Below the pieces are notes generated by a model. It ran no database searches. It saw nothing but the letters and a program-made list of their open reading frames with translations, and was not told where the DNA came from. A stretch of DNA of 64,000 nt, from contig CM057346.1 in the NCBI GenBank assembly GCA_030015575.1, positions 560,424,315 to 560,488,314 on the forward strand. Direction: 5' to 3'. The DNA is from Agapanthus africanus (Eukaryota > Streptophyta > Magnoliopsida > Asparagales > Amaryllidaceae). Within the stretch, counting starts at the first letter, position 1. The number at the start of each line of letters is the position of its first letter. Below, piece by piece: positions 34,386 to 45,445 of this stretch. The position numbers and the translations under genes are program-made.

Positions 34386-34755
34386 CTAGAACAAATCTCT
34401 ATTATAGCGCAAAAGCAAGGAGGTCATCAATTTTGAAATTAATTTAGATATTTGGCTCTCTAATTTGCAAGAGAAATTCATTAAAAATTAATTTAAAAAT
34501 CCAACCTTAAATTGTATCCTCAACTAACCCCACGTCTCTTCCAATAACTAACTCCACAAATCTCTACTCTAGTGCAAAAGGATCTCCACTATAGTGCAAA
34601 AGGAAAGGGATCTTCAATTTTGAAATTGATTTGGAGATTTAGATCATTAATTTACAAGAGAAATTCTTAAAAAATTATTAAAAAATCTAACCTCAAATTG
34701 CAACCGCAACTAACCCTACATCTTTTCCAATAACTAACTCCATAAATTTCGCCAA
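34386..34755. repeat. ~195 bp direct duplication
   Basis: The block with CAAATCTCTA, AGTGCAAAAG, CAATTTTGAAATTGATTTGGAG, AAGAGAAATTC, TCTAACCTCAAATTG and CTTCCAATAACTAACTCCA occurs twice in tandem (about 34392-34558 and 34585-34745) with moderate divergence. Confidence 0.8.
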
Positions 34756-35375
34756 TAAGAAGTATCTCATTTGGTATGGACACTTTCCCTCTTGGGAGGG
34801 TGCGGAGTTCGAACCCTCCCAACAGCTTGTTTGATTTGTTGTTGAAAACTCAAGACAGGATCCAAAAAAGCTGGCATGTGCTTCTTAATATAAACCAACA
34901 GGCATCTAATTCTTGACTTGTACTATTCCTTTTCAACACAGAGTTGAATTAAACAGCAGCAACCTAACATTTTCTACTAAAAGAATTCAAATACCAAAAG
35001 ATGAGCAACTTGAGTACAAAACCTTTTCTTCAATAAAAACTAACTAAAGATTTAAATAATTTTTTAGAAAAAATAACCTAAATCAAATGGCTATACTAAG
35101 AAAACAAAAGGACGCCTAAGCAAAATAACTAGCAACCTTTGAATATAGGCAATATACTGATTTTAAGCTTTAAAGTTAAGGATTTAGAGTATCCAAGTGT
35201 GACTCGTTGGTGGATTTTCCAATGGAAAATCCGGTTTAACTTCAGCTATGCGTACGGTTTAACTTCAACGAAATGTTCAAGGCAAGGATTGTTGGAGAGA
35301 GCGTCCCAAGGCCGATTGTTCTGATGTCGAGGAGTTAGCGATGTATTTCCCTCAACAACAGATCCCGAGATTACC

Positions 35376-38111
35376 TCAACCTTTTTTAGGGATTTCTGAA
35401 GTTGGCGGAATAGAGCTTTCTGCTGCAGGAACTTTTCAAAATAACGCATTATATTCAAATTCAGAAATAGCAGACGAAAAAAATATAATTTAACAATCCG
35501 AAATGTGCTGCTTTGTTAAATAAGTATTTGCATCAGCTATTTCACTAATTTAAATTAAAATGTGTAAAACAAATATCTCTTTGACAGGAAATTGGTATGA
35601 AAGTAAAATACCTGGCATATTTTTATCTGTGGGTACAATATTACCAGGATGATTATGGAGAAATTTCAAGGTCGTGTTATTGTCCTGTGGCATGATTGTG
35701 CCACTTCCTTCATGAATTGCATTGATAAATTTACCCATTAAATCAGTCAAGGGCATGTTATCGTCCTGTGGCATGCTCGAGCCCCTTCCTTCATGAATTG
35801 CATTTGTTGAAAGTAACAAACCAAATGATGGAACTTTAAACATAGTCTCACATTGAAAATAACAAAAGAAACACATGGGCATAAAAGACGCGGGAGGACG
35901 CAAGTTTCTTCGGCCCTACAACGCTGGAAAACTCAAATTATACAAATGAATGTATTTTCTTCTTTTCGAAGTGATATAATCTCTTATTATTACTAAGTCT
36001 CCCAAGTTATAAGGGACTTCTTCCATAAATTTTCTTCTTCCTCGGGTTCCATATCCCTAGGTTCGTTTTGAGAAAATGTGTAAAAAGCGCTAAGGAATCA
36101 AAGAAAATAAAACACATCGAAAAAAGAACTTTATTCATAGGGGTATTATGGACTTCTCAGCCTTACACAAAACTATGATAAAAATTACAACAAAGGGGGC
36201 CGGGGATGGAGGAAGTATTGTTGATGATACTCCGACGAAATCTCTGTCAGCCAAGCCCTAGCTTCCTCGGCCACCTCTGAAGCGCCACCCGCTGGACTAA
36301 AATCAACAATCAGCCTCTTCTAGAAACATTCCAGAAGAAGGCCCGCTGATCGATCTCGCTTGCTCTTCGAGATCAGGCCGAGGTGGTAAAGCTAGTGCAG
36401 CTTCTCGATCGCCTCATCCCTCAATTGTAGAGACAAGATGTTGTGCAGATCCGGTGACCTCCAGATCGCATAAATAAGCACTTGGAGGAGTGGAGATAGC
36501 CGAGGAAGAAGACGTCCAAAGTGGGCCTCCACGCGGTCTATCACGGCCTCGTACATCTGTTCGAACCGGTCGAGGTTGTAGAGGTACACATCGTCCCAGG
36601 AAATCGTCTCGCTGATGAGCACACACGGGCGTTCGGCCATTTTCAGATTCGCAAGGCTAAAAGAAACCAACATACCTTCACTATTTATAGCCCCAACAGA
36701 ATCCCTAAAGACCGAAGTTTGCGCGTGCAGCAGCACGAATCACGGGATCTTTTCGAAATTCCCAATACAGGGATGCCACATGGCGACCATGCCCTTAAGC
36801 GGTCAATGGAAGTTGGAACGACGCGCGCTACGGAACGTCACGCCTTGCCCGTGTGTTTCTGCCATAGTGTTGTCTGCGACGGCCTCTCTTCCAGATTCTA
36901 CGGGTCAAGGGAGACAGACCAACGCCCCATAAAGGCGAGAAGATTCCTACCTATCTTCGCCGAGGATCTAAAGCCCTCACCAAGAGGCCACCGAGCAGCT
37001 TCCTTGCTCGGTCAATCCCTGGCGGGTAGTTCCCTACCCACCGACGCCATAGATTTGTAGATTTTTCTTTTTTTTTGAATTATTTTAGTAAAAAGATAGG
37101 TCATCAATAGATACCCTTAACTACATCCATGGAGTAAGCATTACAATATTAGAGGTAATGATGCAGTGAATATGGATCGGCCACAGGCATAGGTAACTCA
37201 AGATTACTAGAGCGGGTCTACATGAATAAGTCCAGCCCAAAACTTATAGCTGCTTATATTAGAAAAGGTGACTTGACTGCTCAGAAAGCAAGACCCTTCT
37301 TTTCTTTTCTTTTCTTTCCTTCTTTTCTGTTCATTTTCAATTTCCAATCAGCCAAAACGTAAGCACCACCAGTTCCAAGCCTCACCATCAATATGAGTAC
37401 CATCACTAGAGAAATGAGTAAAATGTATTAAAAACAGAAGAAATTTGGTATTTCCATGTTTTGGATTATGAAGATTAAGATGGCCGGTTCCAATCATCGT
37501 GATTATTTCTTTTTATTTGACATCATGGAGAGGATCCATCATAGGACCTTCTTCCTTAATTACTCAATAAGAGAATATTTATCATGATGAAAAAAGAATA
37601 GTTTCAGAAACTAGCATTTCCAACCTAAAATTTTACCAACCGGTTGATTGAACATCAGTCAACTAGAAGATGGTGATGCTGCTAGCCTATTAATAATTAA
37701 GAATAATTTGTGGCTTATAATACCTGACACTTTAATGAAGGCTGCTGAACAGGTTTTTTCGAGCCTCTACCAGCTGCTTGTGGGGTTTCCAAGTCTGCAA
37801 GGACACTATCAAGACACCACAGAACGAAATCACCAAGAGCCTCGTTAAATTTCTTAGATATCCAATCCGCTCAGGTTTTATAGACCTAATCAGAAATATG
37901 GCACAGAGGAACCTGCTCCAGATAAATTGGAAAAAAAATTCGAGTTAAAAAAAATATAAGCAACGCCTTGCAGGTGTAGGCCTAAAACCATCAGTTGAAA
38001 GCTAAATTAAGCTCTGCATAACAGATTCATAATCTTTACTTGTATCATAACCAAGACAAAGAACAGTAAAGTTTTCATGATCATAGTGAATATCAAAGCA
38101 ATTAAGCGTAG
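35376..38111 (-). CDS. Unidentified host gene, partial exon model
   Basis: Candidate exons on the - strand: 38111-38040 (NCFDIHYDHENFTVLCLGYD), 37869-37724 (DWISKKFNEALGDFVLW..), a segment ending at 35612 (GNIVPTDKNMP), and 35431-35376 (VPAAESSIPPTSEIPKKG, stop). The first two join in phase (1+2 nt) across GT-AG and have strong coding character; the second contains FVLWCLDSVLADLETP and a basic tail. The third carries two copies of NAIHEG-x-G-x2-MPQD-x-N. I do not recognise the family. Exons upstream of 38111 are missing and a copia element sits 490 bp away, so the 5' part may lie beyond it or be lost. Whether all exons form one gene is uncertain; the last two could belong elsewhere. Confidence 0.35.
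36185..36640 (-). pseudogene. GC-rich mini-gene relic of unknown function
   Basis: One frame of 152 codons from ATG 36640 to TAA 36185 is broken only by two TAG codons. It reads MAERPCVLISETISWDDVYL..., then VIDRVEAHFGRLLPRLSPLL and AEEARAWLTEISSEYHQQY. A good TATA box (GCTATAAATAG, about 36688-36698 on the - strand) lies some 50 bp upstream and AATAAA about 50 bp downstream (36130-36135). The GC-rich body from about 36190 to 37060 contrasts with its surroundings, and suggests transposon origin, perhaps an extra ORF of a Tat-type element. No family recognised. Confidence 0.5.
36641..37065 (-). other. GC-rich upstream region of the 36.2 kb relic
   Basis: Read on the - strand this has the look of a retrotransposon UTR or LTR piece (GC-rich, TATA near its end), ending abruptly at 37060 where poly-T begins. 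No target duplication could be assigned. Confidence 0.4.
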
Positions 38112-38603
38112 CTGTCAGTGGGAGAAATAAGCAATGGGATAAAGAAGATCTAAGAAAAGGGGGTGTGCGCGTTGTAGTTAGTCTAGGATCCTATCAGATT
38201 CTACCTACTTTTTAACCTTTTGATCCGTTTGGGGGTGGGGGGTGCAAACAATTATGAAGAAAATTTTCCATTTATCCAAACACTAACACAATAGTTTAAA
38301 CATATCCCAAGGGAGATCGATAGATTAAAATGTAGATAGGGTTTGCTTCCGAATCCTAGCAATAGGATCCTAGTCTAATTATCGATGTGGATGTGGGTGC
38401 ATGGGTGCGTGTGCAACTCCAAGTTGGCGGGTGCTTTGGAGACCGAAACATAAAGCATAACTATACAAGAAAGCAATGGAAGTAGAAGTGTTGCTGACTT
38501 GAATTTAAGTTTCGCCTCGGGTGGATGTGGGAGCTAAGTCGAAGATCTCGTTTCCTGATTACAGGTACTCGTATAAAAAAAAATCTTATGCTCTAGCATG
38601 ATG

Positions 38604-38862
38604 TGTTGAAGTTAGAGTAATTCGAATGTTTCTGTTAGTAGTTTGTTAGTAGTTAAGTTGAATAAATCTCCTAGGCAGATTATGTGCCGATGGAAATAAT
38701 TAAACAGTTGAGATTTTCTAGGTTAAGAATTTGCTCTGCTTTCAAGTCTCGTTTAGCTTGTAATGCCTATTTAAAGGCTTTGTTTTTTACTCTAATAAAA
38801 ATGATCAGCAGAATCACTTTTGCTTCCAATTTTTCATTATTGCTCTGTCAAAATCTCCAACA
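38604..38862 (+). repeat. 5' LTR of the copia element
   Basis: 259 bp, TG..CA. It contains CTATTTAAAGG as a likely TATA region and CTAATAAAAATG as a possible poly(A) signal. Confidence 0.95.
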
Positions 38863-38927
38863 AAAGTGGTATCAGAGACAGGTTCTTTCAGAACTGGGAA
38901 TTTTCTTTGACTGCTTCACTCGCAAAC

Positions 38928-41735
38928 ATGGTTGCCAACGCCGGTGTCAGTACTTCACAGCCATAAATTCCGCTGTTCAAAGGAGATTCATATGAATTTT
39001 GGAGCATCAAAATGAAGACACTGTTTCGATCTCAAGATCTATGGGATTATGTCGAAACAGGATATGAAGAAAATAAAGAAGACGAGACTCGCAACAAAGA
39101 GCATCTAAAACGAGATGCCAAAGCTCTCTTCTTCATCCAGCAAGCAGTGGATGAGTTGATTTTTTCCAGGATAGCCGCAGCTACCACGGCCAAGCAAGCG
39201 TGGACCACGCTCAAGACTGAATATCAGGGTTCCTCCAAGGTAATAAGGGTAAAGTTGCAATCCCTAAGACGTGATTTTGAAACTTCTTCCATGAAAAATA
39301 ACGAGTTTGTGCAAGATTTTCTGGCAAGAGTTTCGTCGGTTGTAGGGCAAATGAGATCCTACGGAGATCAGATATCAGACGAAACAGTCGTTGCCAAGGT
39401 TCTAAGGAGTCTTCCATCCAAGTTCGATCATGTGGTGACTGCAATCGAAGAATCTAAGGACCTGTCCACCTTCTTGTTTGATGAACTGATGGGATCACTT
39501 CAAGCTCATGAGGCGCGAATCAACCGATCTAATGGAAAGGAAGAAGAAATAGCCTTTCAGACCAAGGGGGAGTCTGAATCCTCAAATCAATATGGAAGAG
39601 GAAGAGGTCGAGGAGGCCATAGAGGCAAGGGCCGAGGCAGGGGCCGAGGCAGAAACAATACTGTCAAGTGCTCATACTGTAATAAATTTGGGCACTCTGG
39701 TAGGTATTGTTGGTCCAAATCAGAAGAGGCAAATTATGCTGAAGAAAAGGAAGATAACTTCCTGTTTATGACAGAAGCAACAACAACAAAGAAGAATGAC
39801 ATCTGGTACATTGATAGCGGCTGCTCTCATCATATGACCGGAGATCGCTCCAAATTCAAAGAGCTCGATGAGACTGTCAAATCACAAGTACGATTTGGAG
39901 ATGATAAACAACTACAGATTAAAGGCAAGGGCATAGCTGAGATCTCAGTAGGTAACCAGAAAAAATTTATTAAGGATGTTCATTTTGCTCCATCTTTAGC
40001 ACACAACTTGCTGAGCGTTGGACAATTGAATGAATCTGGTTACATGGTGGTATTTGATAATTTTAAATGCACGGTGAAACACAAAATCACTGGTAAAATT
40101 CTTGCTTGTGCTCGTATGTCATCAAATCGTATGTATGCTCTTGATTTTGCTGAAATAACAGAAAGAGCCATGGTGAGCAAGACTCTTGCGGAAAACGAGC
40201 TATGGCATCAGCGATATGGCCATCTAAGCATTAAAGGACTGCAGCTGCTAAAGAACAAGCAAATGGTGAATGATCTTCATGTCATCAAGTCATTAGAGAA
40301 AGTCTGCGAAGGGTGCATGATTGGAAAGCAAGCAAAACAATCTTTTCCGATAGGAAAATCAAAGAGAGCTGAAGATATTCTCGAGCTCATCCATGCCGAT
40401 CTGTGTGGTCCCATGAGAACAGAATCATTAGCTGGTAGTAAGTACTTTCTTCTATTTATTGATGATTTTAGTAGGATGAGCTGGGTATATTTCTTGAAGC
40501 ACAAATCAGAAAGTTTCGAGTGCTTCAAGAAGTTCAAGGCACTTGTGGAAAAACAAAGTGGGAAAGTTGTAAAAATACTCCATACCGATCATGGAGGTGA
40601 GTTTATCTCAAAAGATTTCGATACCTTCTGTGATGAACAAGGAATAAGAAGGCAGCTCACAGCACCGTATACTCCCGAACAGAACGTCGTGGCTGACCGC
40701 AAGAATTGGACGGTTGTGGAAATGGTTCGATCGATGTTGAAACAGAATGGGATACCAAATTCTTTTTTGGCTGAAGGAGTTGCAGCAGCTGTTCATATTC
40801 TCAACATCTCACCGACCAAAGCAGTATGGAACCAAACTCCGTATGAAGCATGGAGTGGAAGTAAACCCTCCGTAAGTCATCTTCGAGTGTTCGGGTGCAT
40901 ATGTTATGTCTTGCTTACAACAGGACGACATAAACTAGATGGGAAATCACAAAAGCATGTGTTTATTGGTTATTGCACTAAATCAAAGGCTTACCGAGCA
41001 TATGATCCTTTGAGTAAAAAGATTACTATTAGTCGCAATGTTGTATTTGACGAACAGGCCAGTTGGGATTGGGAAGCCAAAGACAACAGCCATATCCCTC
41101 ACATTCAGACTGAAGAAGAACAAAGTGCCCTTGAACAAGTCGAGCCCGAAAATGATGGTTCGGAAGGTTCACAGTCTTCAACTCCGGAGAAATCAAGCTC
41201 AGTCTCAACATCTGAAGAATCTTCTCCGAAAGAGTCAGCTCAGCTACGTAGAAGTGAGCGGGGGAGAGTTCCTCGACGTCAGTTTGAGATTGAGGGGAAC
41301 GCAACTTCAGCACTGGTTCTATTTGCTGGGGATCCAATCACTATGGAAGCAGCCATATCCTGGAGTTCGAAGAAACAGGCCTCAGTGACTTTATCTTCGA
41401 CAGAGGCCGAGTATGTGCCAGCTGCTGCAGCAAGTTGTCAAGCAGTCTGGTTAAGGAGGATTCTAAGCGACTTGGGACAAGAACAGATCAAAGCTACTAG
41501 TATGAAATGTGATAACAAGTCAGCAGTGATGTTAGCAAAGAATCCGGTACACCACAGCTGGACGAAACACATCGAAATCAAGCATCATTTTATAAGGGAG
41601 CTGATTGCTAAAGAAGAAATTCAGTTGGATAACTGTGGAACCAATGAACAGATTGCAGACTTATTAACCAAGAGTTTGCCACAAGCAAAACATGAAGAGT
41701 TCAGTACACAATTGGGAGTTTCAACTTTCGAATAA
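38928..41735 (+). CDS. Copia Gag-protease-integrase-RNase H ORF, reverse transcriptase deleted
   Basis: The ancestral start is ATG 38928, but TAA at 38964 closes it after 12 codons; the same frame resumes at ATG 39012 and stays open for 907 codons. Domains of the long ORF: Gag (residues ~1-190), basic GRGRGRGR segment, knuckle CSYCNKFGHSGRYC (~220), protease WYIDSGCSHHMTG (~265), pre-integrase LWHQRYGHLSIKGL (~397), integrase with ADLCGPM and LHTDHGGEF, then VVFDEQASWDWE. After FAGDPITMEAAI the frame runs straight into SWSSKKQASVTLSSTEAEY, the RNase H, so the whole RT (normally some 250-300 residues) is absent without a frameshift. The third integrase acidic residue lies in QNVVADRKN, where the family has Glu; here it is Asp. 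It may act as a non-autonomous element using RT from a relative. Confidence 0.93.
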
Positions 41736-41743
41736 GGGGGGAG

Positions 41744-42002
41744 TGTTGAAGTTAGAGTAATTCGAATGTTTCTGTTAGTAGTTTGTTAGTAGTTAAGTTG
41801 AATAAATCTCCTAGGCAGATTATGTGCCGATGGAAATAGTTAAACGGTTGAGATTTTCTAGGCTAAGAATTTGCTCTGCTTTCAAGTCTCGTTTAGCTTG
41901 TAATGTCTATTTTAAGGCTTTGTTTTTTACTCTAATAAAAATGATCAGCAGAATCACTTTTGCTTCCAATTTTTCATTATTGCTCTGTCAAAATCTCCAG
42001 CA
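41744..42002 (+). repeat. 3' LTR of the copia element
   Basis: 259 bp, same length as the 5' LTR with six substitutions and no indels by eye. Confidence 0.95.
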
Positions 42003-42007
42003 TGATG

Positions 42008-43550
42008 TATATCATTAGTGACGTGTTTTTAACTTTTAAGGCTTAGACAGGAAGAAATTCAGATGACCATGAAAATACTTCACAAGCTATTAAGGAAATA
42101 CACAAGAAAGGAGCTGAAGGGAATTTGTTATTCCTCCTGACAAAGGCTAACTGTAAAGATAAGATGGAAAAGTCTGTATATAGATAAATTGGATAATAAA
42201 CAAGAAACCACAAACTCATAATGATACAACTGTTTTTGCAGGAAAAGAAAAGGTTATACCCAAACATCGATACTGAGAGGGAAGAAAAAGAGAAATTAAT
42301 AGAATACTAGTGTTAAGAGGCCTACAAAATACAGCAAAAAAATAGAAAGACAGATAGGTAATAGTTGAAATGCAAATTTATAAATGCGTTAGCTATACTG
42401 TAATCAACTCAGAATCAAGATTGCAAATTGCTGCAGATGCTATGATCAATTCTGCTTCGGTCCAGAAAATTGTCTGCCTCTAATTTTAAACATGACCAAG
42501 TTGATCCGCTATACACAAAGTACCTCAAAAGATAAACAAAAACCGCAATGCTGCATTCTGCAAGAAACTCTAAGCACCACAAGAAATCATGATGAATGAA
42601 AATAAATGAAAAATATGCATATCCATTACAGTGTCATGACAAATGCAACTATTTAAAATAAACAGGTATATTCATAATCATATATGAGTCTTTCCAAAAC
42701 ATCACATAAGAAGATATTGCTCTTTTTGCAGAAGATAAAGTTTCTCATTCTAAATCATAGTAAAGTAGTAAAGTATTGGCCATCCAAGTCACCAAGTAGG
42801 CACTCTTGAGGACAGCAAAGATGATTCACATTGGCATTTTACTTAAACATTATCCAACACCATGGTTAACCTTTAACATTGATATTAACACATGTTACTG
42901 ACGAAGATCACAAATCCAAGATAATATGGAGAAGTTGAATGGCATGGAAATATTAGTGGCAAGGAGGTTACAAATACAAATTCAAGGCATGCAACCAACA
43001 CAAAGTGAGAAGAATGCGGCCCAATTATTTAAGGAGGGGGTAAATGTTGAATGGGTCACACGACTCGAACCTTATACCTTGAAAAGGTCTATGCTAATAA
43101 CAAAACTACAAGAACAAGACCAAATTACAAGGCCTTGTCGTATTCTTTTGAACAGTAATCACAAAATTTATTGCACCTCCAAACTTATCCAAGCAGCTCA
43201 ACAAATACTTAGTAACAAACTGACCAATATATAAATGTTCATCAATCAAAAATAGAAAAGGAAATAGACTCGCATCAAAAATAACCATGAAGATTTCAAT
43301 ATGAAATATGATTTAAAGATTAATTTTCTAATACGGATCCACCGACATCCAAAGTTCCAAACTTTATAAGCAAGGTCGCATTTTCAATGCCAATAACTGA
43401 AGTAGTGAGATTTTCATGACAACGATATTAATGCAGAGGAGTGGGTATCGAGCCCGCCAAACCGGCTCTCCTTCGATACAGATGCCGGATAATTTTTGCA
43501 GACGATCTGCTGTATAATGCATCCACGTGAACTACGCAAATAAATTCTAT
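42008..43550. other. AT-rich intergenic DNA 5' of the MULE relic
   Basis: No coding sequence is recognised. The last 100 bp before 43552 may be more of the MULE protein in decayed form. Confidence 0.5.
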
Positions 43551-43551
43551 T

Positions 43552-45075
43552 ATGTTACAAGATCACAGGAATTGCACCTCATCTTACATTTGCTCACTAA
43601 TCATGCCACTAATCTGTACAGATGTGGCGATGACTCTTCGAGAGATACGACGCTACGTTAGCGGAGAGCACAAAATTCAGATTTCGTATGTGAAGGCATG
43701 GGATGCTCGTAGAAAGGCTTTATGCAGGATATTTGGGGACTGAGAAAACTCGTACAACTCACTAGTCCCTTTTATGGAAGCCATGAAAGCATCAAATCAG
43801 GGGTCCGTATACCGGTTAAAAACCACAGAAACAGATATCGATGGCTGTGTCAGGTTTCAAATAATTTTCTGGTGCTTCGCTCCTTGTGCGGCTGGTTTCA
43901 CACACTGTCGGTCGGTATTGTGCATGGATAGGACGTATCTATATGGTAAGTACAGAGGTTATATGTTAATTGTTACAGGTGTTGATGCTAATAACAGTAT
44001 ATTTTCGTTGGGATTTTCTATTATCGATGGTGAAAATACATCATCCTGGTCATGCTTTTTCCGTCAACTCAAAAGTATCCCATCTGTTATTGATAAAACA
44101 GATTTATGCATCATATCTGATAGATATCTAGGAATACTAGCTGTAATGAAATCTGTATTTCCGACGACCCCACATAGGTTTTGTTTGCGGCATTTCAGGC
44201 AAACTTTTGATAGAAAATTTAAAAATTCAGATCTACATAAGCTTATGTACAAAGCCGGTAAAGCGTCAGACCCTAATTTTCATGACATGTACATGACCAA
44301 AATTGGAGAGATGAGTCAAGCCGTGAAAGCGTGGTTAGATGAGTATTCAGTACGCATGTGGTCACAAGCACATGATAATGGATGCAGATATCTACTAATG
44401 ACCACTAATATGTCTGAAAGCTTCAACGGGGTCCTTAAAGGTGTTAGAGCCTTACCGATACAGGGGTTGATTGTTTGAACCTTTTTCCGAGTGAATACTT
44501 ACTTTGTGCAAAGAAGAGAAAAGTCCTTGGCGATGGAGACTCCACTCACCGCGTATTATGAAGATATATTCCGGAAAAGAGAGCGCAGAGCACAATACTA
44601 CAGATCTGAAAGGTTTGACACGGCGGAGTTTCAAGTTACGGGGAGTAATGGGAATCAATATACCGTCAATTTTAGAGATGAAGGGCTCTCTTCGTGCACA
44701 TACGGTGTTTTCCAGCAACATCATTTACCTTGTGCCTACACAATTGCTGCTGCAAGCAGCATGCATAACTCACATTACAATTTTGTTTCCCATTACTATA
44801 CAGTTTTCAATTACCAAGACGCATACGATCCAAAACTCCATCCTATACCAGACAGTCGCTATTGGCACTATTATACTGGGAACAGACAAATACCGACTGT
44901 ATTACCGCCGGACAAAAATATAGGACCCGGAAGACCTAAGGTGCGTCGAGATCGAATGACAATGGATGCCGATCCTCAGCAAAGACACGCCAGATGTAGC
45001 CTATGCAAACAACCAGGTCATTATAGGACCAGATGTCCAGGACAGTCAACAGGGGCAGGACCTTCGAGATCGTGA
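43552..45075 (+). pseudogene. MULE (MuDR-type) transposase, two in-frame stops
   Basis: A single frame runs 508 codons with only two TGA stops (43741, where the family has Trp, and near 44476). It has the N-terminal fold end (HRNCTSSYIC, KAWDARRKALCRIFGD), the DDE core with MDRTYLYGKYRG (Asp), IISDRYLGI (Asp) and NMSESFNGVLKGVRALP (Glu), a damaged SWIM finger (SSCTYGVFQQHHLPCAY, where one Cys and the final His are replaced), and a CCHC knuckle CSLCKQPGHYRTRC. The RT-free, cut-and-paste enzyme would act on Mutator terminal repeats. The N-terminal ~200 residues of a full protein are missing. Terminal inverted repeats were not found. Confidence 0.9.
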
Positions 45076-45294
45076 CAAGTGCACCGGAAGAAAATCGGTT
45101 AGGGCTTATAAAGAAACTTGTATAATTTACATTTTACAAACAGATACGATTTTTTTGTATTATAAATTTGACGGATTCATTTTGTTATTAGAGTGTATAC
45201 CAGATTCATATTTAAACAATAATAATATTATACAATTTTTGGGTTTTTATTCGATATTTTAATTTATTTACTGTTTAATAAATCATTTTTTTTA

Positions 45295-45445
45295 GAATAT
45301 AGGGCGGGTTCCCAGAAATCGCCCTCTCCTTTATAAAGGAGAACCCGCCCTCTTTGTAAAATAGGGGAGGGCGGGTTCTAGGAACCCACCCTCCCCTATA
45401 TAGGGTAGGAGACGGGTTCCTAGAACCTGCCCTCTAAACACGGGG
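45295..45445. repeat. GC-rich hairpin cluster GGGCGGGTTC/GAACCCGCCC
   Basis: In 150 bp of AT-rich DNA there are three nested or adjacent inverted repeats: GGGCGGGTTC with GAACCCGCCC (45303-45352), a near-perfect 27 bp palindrome GAGGGCGGGTTC-TAG-GAACCCACCCTC (about 45368-45394), and GACGGGTTC with GAACCTGCCCTC (about 45414-45440). They share the same core word. Confidence 0.85.

Larger units (their letters stand above)
38604..42002 (+). mobile_element. Complete Ty1/copia element with an RT-less ORF
   Basis: Two 259 bp LTRs (38604-38862, 41744-42002) start TGTTGAAG and end CTCCAACA or CTCCAGCA. The perfect duplication TGATG flanks them (38599-38603, 42003-42007). The primer binding site TGGTATCAGAGAC (38867-38879, initiator methionine tRNA type) and the purine tract AAGGGGGGAG (41734-41743) are intact. 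I count six substitutions between the LTRs (about 2.3%), so this is the youngest datable insertion in the window. It lies on the + strand next to the unidentified gene. Confidence 0.97.

Noticed and set aside
34790..34825. tRNA-like B box (GAGTTCGAACCCTCC), also GTTCGATTCCC near 30590
   Set aside because: No matching A box or full cloverleaf; possibly old SINE debris but not supportable.
42926..43234. 102-codon frame before the MULE relic
   Set aside because: AT-rich, no conserved words, and out of frame with the MULE protein.
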